From an uncultured Bacteroidota bacterium (GTDB lineage: Bacteria; Bacteroidota; Bacteroidia; Flavobacteriales; Flavobacteriaceae), in contig CAJXVU010000027.1 in the NCBI GenBank assembly GCA_913062555.1, positions 1-47,303 on the forward strand: a stretch of DNA of 47,303 bases. The letters run 5' to 3'. The stretch's first letter is position 1, and each line of letters opens with the position of its first letter. This document shows positions 42,330-47,303 of this stretch, piece by piece. The position numbers were made by a program, and so were the translations under genes. Below the pieces are notes generated by a model, which was not told the origin of the DNA, ran no database searches, and saw only the letters and a list, made by a program, of their open reading frames with translations.

Positions 42330-43619
42330 TTAGTCTAGGCCTTCAAAATTAATTTCAGGAGGGGTATTTTGAGGGGTTCTTTTAAAAATGGTGCCTATGG
42401 AAGTATGATCGTTGGTAAACCCGCAGTTCATTAAATAAAAGCCTTCATTTTGTGTGCCCCCAGAATAGTCTAAACGCGCATCCTTTCTTGCTGTGGCATC
42501 TGCCGAAAATTTAGCTTCAGCAATTTCATACCACTGTCCTTTGCTATCGCGCATCCACTGATTATAAAATCCGCCCTGCCTAGAAAGCGCTCCGGTATTC
42601 GGAATAAAATTCTCTAAAAATGAATAAGGACGCGTTACATACGTTGAGGTTTTTGGCCGTTTAAAACTGGCAATGAGATGCCAACGATCCGTTTCAGGAT
42701 CAAAAAAGTAAGCCGTATAATTTGTGGAGTCATCGCCATTAGGTTTTATTCTGGTCAGGAATTTATAGCGTGTTCCCGCCTTCCAATTAAAGACTTTATA
42801 GCTTTGTCCACCAGAGCCTTCATTGCCAAATTTTCCGGTAGTTACACCGGCTCCCTTTTTTAGAAGATTGATTTTAAATTCATCAGGTATACTACTAGGG
42901 TCATCGGTTTTATAAGGACTCCAAATAGAAAATAGAATCCGTCTTTCGGTTTCGGAGTTCACCTGAATTCCGAAGTAACCTTCACCAAAACCATTCGCCA
43001 TAAAATAAGAACCAATCACATCTTGCCCCGGGTCAATTTCAATTTCATTATAAAACCATTCGATATCATCAACACCAACGGGTGTATCATAAACCAAATG
43101 TGTTGAAGGGCCACGTCTTCCAAAATAGAAATCGTCTTTTATATATTTTACAAGGGTATCTTCTGCTTTTAAAAGTAAGGCAGTCACCGCTCCAAAATTC
43201 CCGCTATTGGTATGGATGCCTTGCAGGTCGATGTAGTGATAGCCTTTAGTACTCGCAATATAGTCACCCAAATAAATGGTGTCGACTTCCGTATTTGATA
43301 GATTCACTTTTTTTGAAACATCACCATAACTGACTTTTATTTCTGAGGTCCCCGACTTTACATTAGCAATAATCCCAAAAGGAATCGTTGTAGGGGCGTC
43401 CACATGAAAGTAAGTTCTAATCACGGTATTGGCATCCGTCCAGCTGCTAATGCCTGCCTTAGATATAATTTTAGACGAGGTATCGACATTGTCAATTGCC
43501 CAGCTATTTCCCTGAGTAGGGATGGCGACATTGAGCTGAGAAACATCAAAAGGGTCTTGTTCTATGCAGCTAAAACAACTGATGCTAATCCAAAGGATGC
43601 ATATATTTTTTATGGTCAT
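42330..43619 (-). CDS. DUF5077/DUF3472 lipoprotein
   Basis: This 429-residue exported lipoprotein has a signal ending FSC (lipidated C18). A DUF5077 beta-sandwich domain (about 25-155) is followed by a DUF3472 domain (about 185-420) with FGRRGPSTHLVY, GYFGIQVNS and the GFYNQWMRD segment. Both domains are common in glycan-degrading Bacteroidota and look like carbohydrate-binding or glycosidase accessory modules. No catalytic mechanism is known to me. It follows the GH29 fucosidase by 21 bases and is probably in the same operon, so its target is likely a fucose-containing glycan. Confidence 0.85.
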   Translation of the reverse strand: MTIKNICILWISISCFSCIEQDPFDVSQLNVAIPTQGNSWAIDNVDTSSKIISKAGISSWTDANTVIRTYFHVDAPTTIPFGIIANVKSGTSEIKVSYGDVSKKVNLSNTEVDTIYLGDYIASTKGYHYIDLQGIHTNSGNFGAVTALLLKAEDTLVKYIKDDFYFGRRGPSTHLVYDTPVGVDDIEWFYNEIEIDPGQDVIGSYFMANGFGEGYFGIQVNSETERRILFSIWSPYKTDDPSSIPDEFKINLLKKGAGVTTGKFGNEGSGGQSYKVFNWKAGTRYKFLTRIKPNGDDSTNYTAYFFDPETDRWHLIASFKRPKTSTYVTRPYSFLENFIPNTGALSRQGGFYNQWMRDSKGQWYEIAEAKFSADATARKDARLDYSGGTQNEGFYLMNCGFTNDHTSIGTIFKRTPQNTPPEINFEGLD

Positions 43620-43640
43620 TTTGGTTTGTTTTTGGTATAA

Positions 43641-45119
43641 TTATTTTTCTATTTGATCAATTTTGAAACTCCAGGCATATTTACTCGGTGGGTTATTCCT
43701 CAAGTGCATAGGCAGTTCAATTTTAAAGCCTTTGCCATTAGGCGTCCAGGTTAAAACCTCATTGCTTCCCAATAGGCTTACGGCGCTATTTTTAGCAGGT
43801 GTAAAGGCATCGATTTGAATGAATGCCGGCATTGTAATTTCGGTTTTATCGGTGATATAAGTCGCGTAAACCGTATTGGTGTTTTTGGTATTGGTATAGC
43901 ATATTTTGCCTTCTTTATAAGGGGCTATGGCTCTAGTACCATAAATCGCATCGCCATTAATGTCAATCCATGCGCCAATGTCTTCCAATAGGGTATAGGC
44001 ACCTTCATGCCAGGTACCATCCGGTCCGGGAGCGATATTAAATAATAAATTCCCGCCTTTACAGACAATATCTATTAGCATTTGTATGGCGGCATGACCA
44101 TCCATATAAGTCGCATTTGGACTATAGGACCAGCCACCACCAGAGATGATACAGGATTCCCAAGGGTAAGGTAAGGTGCTTTCCGGGACTTTGTTTTCCG
44201 GGGTGAGATAGTTTTGATTAATGCCTTCAACAGCGCGGTCTACAACAATCAATCCCGGTTGTTTTTGTCGGGCTTTGGTCACCAATTCATCCATTTTAAT
44301 ATCCTGATTGACCCGTGTAGTTTTAAGAAATCCGGTCCCTAGGTTGGCCATTTCGCTATTGTAATGCGCCTTAATATTTTCGTCGGAACGTTTTTTTACC
44401 CAACCGCCATCTAACCAAAGAATATCAACCTTACCATAATCTGTCAGCAATTCCAAGATCTGATTGTGGGTATAGTCGGTGAAACTTTGCCATTTTTCGG
44501 GATAGACTTCTGGATCGTAATTCACATTCCTATCTCTTGGCGGAAAGTAAGGCCACCAATAGTCTTTAGAATGCCAATCGGGTTTCGAGAAATAGGCTCC
44601 TGCCCAAAGCCCCTCATCCCTAAAAGCGTTGAAAATTTCTTTGGTGATATTTGCCCGCTTATTTGTGCTGAAAGGGGTTTTGGGGTCGGTGATCTTATAA
44701 TCGGTGTATTTAGAGTCGAACATGGCAAAACCATCGTGATGCTTGGTAGTAAATACCAGATATTTCATGCCCGCATTCTTCGCTGCCTTCGCCCATTTCT
44801 CTGGATTGAACTGGCTTGGGTTAAAGCTACTTTGTAAGTTCTCATAGGCTTTTACATATTCAAAATAAGTCTCTGGAGTGCCTTCCTTTTTCCGCTGACA
44901 CCAGCCGTAATCTTCAGGGCAAATGGACCAGGATTCTACAATTCCCCATTGGGAATAGGTACCCCAATGCATCAAGAGTCCAAATTTCATGTCCTGCCAT
45001 TGTTCCAGTTTTTCCAGCACTAAGGCATCTGTTTCGGGGATATATTTTTGTGTATCGTGTTGTGCACTAAGGCTTAAAGAAAAGATGATGGCGAGACTAA
45101 AAAGTAATCGTTTGTTCAT
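43641..45119 (-). CDS. Alpha-L-fucosidase, GH29
   Basis: GH29 enzymes release alpha-linked L-fucose with retention of configuration. The 492-residue protein has a signal peptide (about 1-19, ending SLSA). Its catalytic domain opens LLMHWGTYSQWG near 48-59, with the substrate-binding KHHDGFAMFDS at 126-136. The nucleophile D237 is in DILWLDGGW (231-240). A C-terminal beta domain (about 390-490) follows. It leads the unit with the DUF3472 lipoprotein and MFS gene. No SusC/SusD pair is in the window, so it is not a full polysaccharide utilisation locus here. Confidence 0.93.
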   Translation of the reverse strand: MNKRLLFSLAIIFSLSLSAQHDTQKYIPETDALVLEKLEQWQDMKFGLLMHWGTYSQWGIVESWSICPEDYGWCQRKKEGTPETYFEYVKAYENLQSSFNPSQFNPEKWAKAAKNAGMKYLVFTTKHHDGFAMFDSKYTDYKITDPKTPFSTNKRANITKEIFNAFRDEGLWAGAYFSKPDWHSKDYWWPYFPPRDRNVNYDPEVYPEKWQSFTDYTHNQILELLTDYGKVDILWLDGGWVKKRSDENIKAHYNSEMANLGTGFLKTTRVNQDIKMDELVTKARQKQPGLIVVDRAVEGINQNYLTPENKVPESTLPYPWESCIISGGGWSYSPNATYMDGHAAIQMLIDIVCKGGNLLFNIAPGPDGTWHEGAYTLLEDIGAWIDINGDAIYGTRAIAPYKEGKICYTNTKNTNTVYATYITDKTEITMPAFIQIDAFTPAKNSAVSLLGSNEVLTWTPNGKGFKIELPMHLRNNPPSKYAWSFKIDQIEK

Positions 45120-45235
45120 ATTTACGAGTTGAAATTATGAGCTCGGCAATCAACCAGAACTGCTGTGAGCGAAACGAATTTAATTGTTTTTTTATACAAA
45201 GTCAAACAAGTGATGCGACATCTCTAAATAAGATG

Positions 45236-45243
45236 TATCTTTG
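45236..45243 (+). promoter_or_regulatory. Candidate -7 box for the DEAD-box helicase
   Basis: TATCTTTG matches TAnnTTTG. It lies 114 bases upstream of the helicase ATG, which would leave a leader of about 105 bases. The leader contains a small CCCC/GGGG hairpin at 45326-45339, followed by TTTT. Confidence 0.5.
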
Positions 45244-45357
45244 CCCCTTAATTTAAGAGCAGTGGTACTGAATTATAGACGATCATTGCATTTAATAGGA
45301 ACTTCAATAATTGCATTCTTATTAACCCCAACATAGGGGCTTTTGTAAACAATATAT

Positions 45358-46662
45358 ATGTCATTTAATTCATTAGGTTTATCTGAAGCTTTATTAAAAG
45401 CCATCAGCGAAAAAGGATATACCAAACCATCACCAATTCAAGAAAAAGCCATCCCACCTATTTTAGAGGGGAAGGATGTTTTGGCTTCAGCGCAAACAGG
45501 AACCGGAAAAACTGCGGGTTTCACTTTACCACTTTTACAAATATTATCTCAGGGACAGCAGTTACGTCACCGCCCAGTTCGTGCATTAGTACTCACACCA
45601 ACCCGTGAATTAGCGGCGCAGGTCTATGAGAATGTCAAGGACTATGGGACACATTTAGATTTACGATCGACCGTTATTTTTGGTGGAGTGAATCAGAAAC
45701 CGCAAGTAAGACATTTGCGTCAAGGGATGGATATTGTAGTAGCCACACCAGGACGATTATTAGATTTGGAAAGTCAGGGTGAAATCTCACTGGCTAAAGT
45801 TGAGATTTTAGTGCTCGATGAGGCCGATAGGATGTTGGATATGGGCTTTTTACGCGATATAGAGCGTATCATGAAGCTGATGCCTAAACGTCGCCAGAAC
45901 CTCTTGTTTTCGGCGACCTTTTCTAAAGACATTAAAAAATTAGCCAATGGCATCTTGCATCATCCAGTACAGGTTGAAGCCACACCAGAAAATACAACCG
46001 TAGATTCCATTTCTCAAAAAGTATATCGGGTTGCTAAAGCTAAAAAAACCGACCTCATTATCTATTTAATTACCGAGGGTAATTGGAAACAGGTATTGGT
46101 ATTTACCAGAACCAAACACGGGGCGAATAAATTATGTAAAAAAATGATCAGCTCCGGAATTACTGCGGCAGCGATCCACGGTAATAAAAGTCAGGGTGCA
46201 CGCACCAAGGCTTTGGCAGGATTTAAAAGTAATGCGATTAGCGTATTGGTAGCTACCGATATTGCCGCTCGTGGATTGGATATTCCTTTATTACCGCATG
46301 TTGTGAATTTTGAATTACCTAATATTTCTGAAGATTATGTCCACCGTATTGGGCGTACCGGTAGAGCAGGAGCTAGTGGAGAAGCAATTTCATTGGTTAG
46401 TGGTGAAGAACGTGAGTATTTAAGAGATATTGAAAAGTTGGTAAGATTGAGAATCCCGGTGGAGGTACTAGAAGGTTTTGAACCCGACCCCAATGCACCG
46501 AATACCATGCCTAAAAAGAAACAACAACAACGTGGTTCCAGACGTTCAAGTCCGCGAAACTCAGACTCAGGAAATGCAAGGTCTAAACATCGCGGGTCTA
46601 ATGATCAAGGGTCGAGACGTCCCAAACGAAATGATAGACGTTCAGACAATAGAAACCGATAA
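45358..46662 (+). CDS. DEAD-box RNA helicase (RhlE-like)
   Basis: This ATP-dependent RNA helicase of 434 residues has all core motifs in order: the Q motif GYTKPSPIQ, motif I AQTGTGKT (about 45-52), Ia PTRELA, TPGR, motif II DEAD near 154, motif III SAT, motif V ARGLDIP and motif [12 protein letters not shown]. The last about 55 residues are a basic, low-complexity tail rich in Arg, Ser, Asn and Gln that probably binds RNA. RhlE-like helicases act in ribosome assembly, RNA turnover and cold adaptation. It is followed by two small genes 9 and 6 bases apart, likely co-transcribed. Confidence 0.95.
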   Translation: MSFNSLGLSEALLKAISEKGYTKPSPIQEKAIPPILEGKDVLASAQTGTGKTAGFTLPLLQILSQGQQLRHRPVRALVLTPTRELAAQVYENVKDYGTHLDLRSTVIFGGVNQKPQVRHLRQGMDIVVATPGRLLDLESQGEISLAKVEILVLDEADRMLDMGFLRDIERIMKLMPKRRQNLLFSATFSKDIKKLANGILHHPVQVEATPENTTVDSISQKVYRVAKAKKTDLIIYLITEGNWKQVLVFTRTKHGANKLCKKMISSGITAAAIHGNKSQGARTKALAGFKSNAISVLVATDIAARGLDIPLLPHVVNFELPNISEDYVHRIGRTGRAGASGEAISLVSGEEREYLRDIEKLVRLRIPVEVLEGFEPDPNAPNTMPKKKQQQRGSRRSSPRNSDSGNARSKHRGSNDQGSRRPKRNDRRSDNRNR

Positions 46663-46671
46663 GCAGTGTAA

Positions 46672-46887
46672 ATGAAGCCAAGTTTTAAAGCAAAAATGAT
46701 TCAGGTTTGCGATGCTAAAATAAAAGCAAAGGGCGACAATGTAGGTCTCTCGTTTTATGCGTTTTTTGCCAATAAAAATGAGACGCCAGAGGTATTAATG
46801 GAAGCAGCAACATGGTGGATTAAAACACACCGGTTAGATCATTTTGAAAAGGCTGTGAAAATTAAAACTATGGTCGAACAAGAATAA
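46672..46887 (+). CDS. Small conserved-type protein of unknown function
   Basis: This 71-residue soluble protein has no recognised domain. It is mostly helical with several Lys residues at the start (MKPSFKAKMIQVCDAKIKAK) and a WWIKTHRLDHFEKA segment near residues 48-61. It lies 9 bases after the helicase stop and 6 bases before the VF530-like gene. Codon use resembles its neighbours, and the start ATG is well spaced. Confidence 0.7.
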   Translation: MKPSFKAKMIQVCDAKIKAKGDNVGLSFYAFFANKNETPEVLMEAATWWIKTHRLDHFEKAVKIKTMVEQE

Positions 46888-46893
46888 AGCATC

Positions 46894-47115
46894 ATGGAAC
46901 AAGCTAATAACCCACTTCACGGTATAAAACTCGAACAAATCATCAATGATTTGGTGGCACACTACGGGTGGGAATATATGGGCTATAACATTAATATCCG
47001 TTGTTTTACTCACGACCCCTCCTTGAAATCCAGTCTTAAATTTTTACGACGAACCCCTTGGGCTAGAACCAAAGTGGAACAGCTGTATTTGGAGATGTTG
47101 AAGAAGAAGCGGTAG
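46894..47115 (+). CDS. VF530 family (DUF2132) DNA-binding-like protein
   Basis: This 73-residue protein matches the VF530 family pattern: [21 protein letters not shown], the short segment [11 protein letters not shown], then [15 protein letters not shown] and a basic end. The fold is related to SAP-like or double-stranded DNA-binding four-helix bundles; function is unknown. It closes the helicase transcript. Confidence 0.9.
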   Translation: MEQANNPLHGIKLEQIINDLVAHYGWEYMGYNINIRCFTHDPSLKSSLKFLRRTPWARTKVEQLYLEMLKKKR

Positions 47116-47222
47116 AATATGTTGTTTTAGTCGATTTATCAATAATATTACAATAGCTGTAGCTATACTGCATTTGTTAATGTAAGAAATATTTTATATA
47201 TTTATAATCTCTAACTGCATGA

Positions 47223-47244
47223 GTTGATTTAAATCTAAATCAAC
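47223..47244 (+). promoter_or_regulatory. Palindromic hairpin directly before a start codon
   Basis: GTTGATTTA (47223-47231) and TAAATCAAC (47236-47244) are perfect 9-base complements with a 4-base AATC loop. The last base of the 3' arm touches the ATG at 47245. It could be an operator, or a transcript hairpin masking the ribosome-binding region. Confidence 0.5.
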
Positions 47245-47303
47245 ATGAAAGCAGTTACCTATTTAAAACGCCCCCTTTTTTTTATCGTCTTTATTTTATT
47301 TGC
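47245..47303 (+). CDS. Partial gene, N-terminal signal or anchor segment
   Basis: An ATG at 47245 opens a frame that runs off the right edge after 19 full codons. It reads MKAVTYLKRP then a hydrophobic run (LFFIVFILF), which looks like a signal peptide or membrane anchor with a positively charged start. The product cannot be identified. The start is preceded immediately by the palindrome at 47223-47244. Confidence 0.45.
   Translation, partial: MKAVTYLKRPLFFIVFILF

Noticed and set aside
41110..45119. Calling this region a complete polysaccharide utilisation locus
   Set aside because: There is no SusC/SusD pair and no regulator within the window, so only a small glycan locus is supported.
47150..47170. 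ATAGC-TGTA-GCTAT hairpin after the VF530 gene as a terminator
   Set aside because: The stem is only 5 bp and no T-run follows, so it is too weak to call.

Overview
This window is a chromosomal segment from an AT-rich member of the Bacteroidota, most likely a marine-type Flavobacteriaceae. Four observations support this. The gene order is typical of the family: ftsH-rsfS / birA, LUD-cdsA-psd-acbp, ddl / PASTA-rluD, and pyrE / NUDIX. Many genes have Bacteroidota-style -7 promoter boxes (TAnnTTTG) and almost none have Shine-Dalgarno sequences. A bTHX-type small ribosomal protein is present. Secreted proteins have short signal peptides ending in ...SAQ or lipoprotein cysteines. The genus cannot be fixed from the sequence alone. 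No rRNA, tRNA, CRISPR array, insertion sequence, prophage or integrase was seen.

Layout. 1-6.5 kb: the first codons of an unnamed Lys-rich-start gene, a Nif3-like metal protein, lpxK (lipid A), a TPR hybrid histidine kinase whose stop overlaps the lpxK stop, then lipA-gap. 6.5-9.6 kb: a tightly coupled minus-strand cluster of an NqrM-like four-cysteine membrane peptide, a family 2 glycosyltransferase, an ECF sigma factor and an Nramp-family transporter with a rewritten metal site. 9.7-11.9 kb: an AqpZ-type aquaporin converging on an ECF sigma / anti-sigma pair. 12-19 kb: murB and an aminotransferase, a secreted retropepsin-PDZ protein, a DUF1573 protein and valS. 19-25.9 kb: the phospholipid operon (LUD protein, cdsA, psd, acyl-CoA-binding protein), ftsH-rsfS, birA, an SRPBCC protein and pyrE. 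26-31 kb: a NUDIX hydrolase, a decayed plsC acyltransferase, a SulP transporter, a VOC protein and an amidohydrolase lipoprotein. 31-37.2 kb: coaD, a second hybrid kinase lodged between coaD and ddl, PASTA protein, rluD and yaaA. 37.2-41.1 kb: ribosomal protein THX with a minisatellite tail, a TPR protein paired with a family 6-like UDG, an esterase, a PhnB-like VOC protein and a STAS/SEC14-like protein. 41.1-45.1 kb: a small glycan locus (GH29 fucosidase, DUF5077/DUF3472 lipoprotein, MFS transporter) that looks less AT-rich than its surroundings. 45.2-47.3 kb: a DEAD-box helicase with two small proteins, then the start of a gene with a palindrome against its start codon.

Most of the window is housekeeping: envelope lipids, peptidoglycan, translation and cofactors. 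The most interesting points are the NqrM-like/GT2/ECF/Nramp cluster, the minisatellite-extended THX protein, the plsC remnant that lost its catalytic core in frame, the sensor-reduced second hybrid kinase, and the fucosidase locus. I did not see a clear-cut new defence or mobile system. All calls come from reading motifs; no database search was run.
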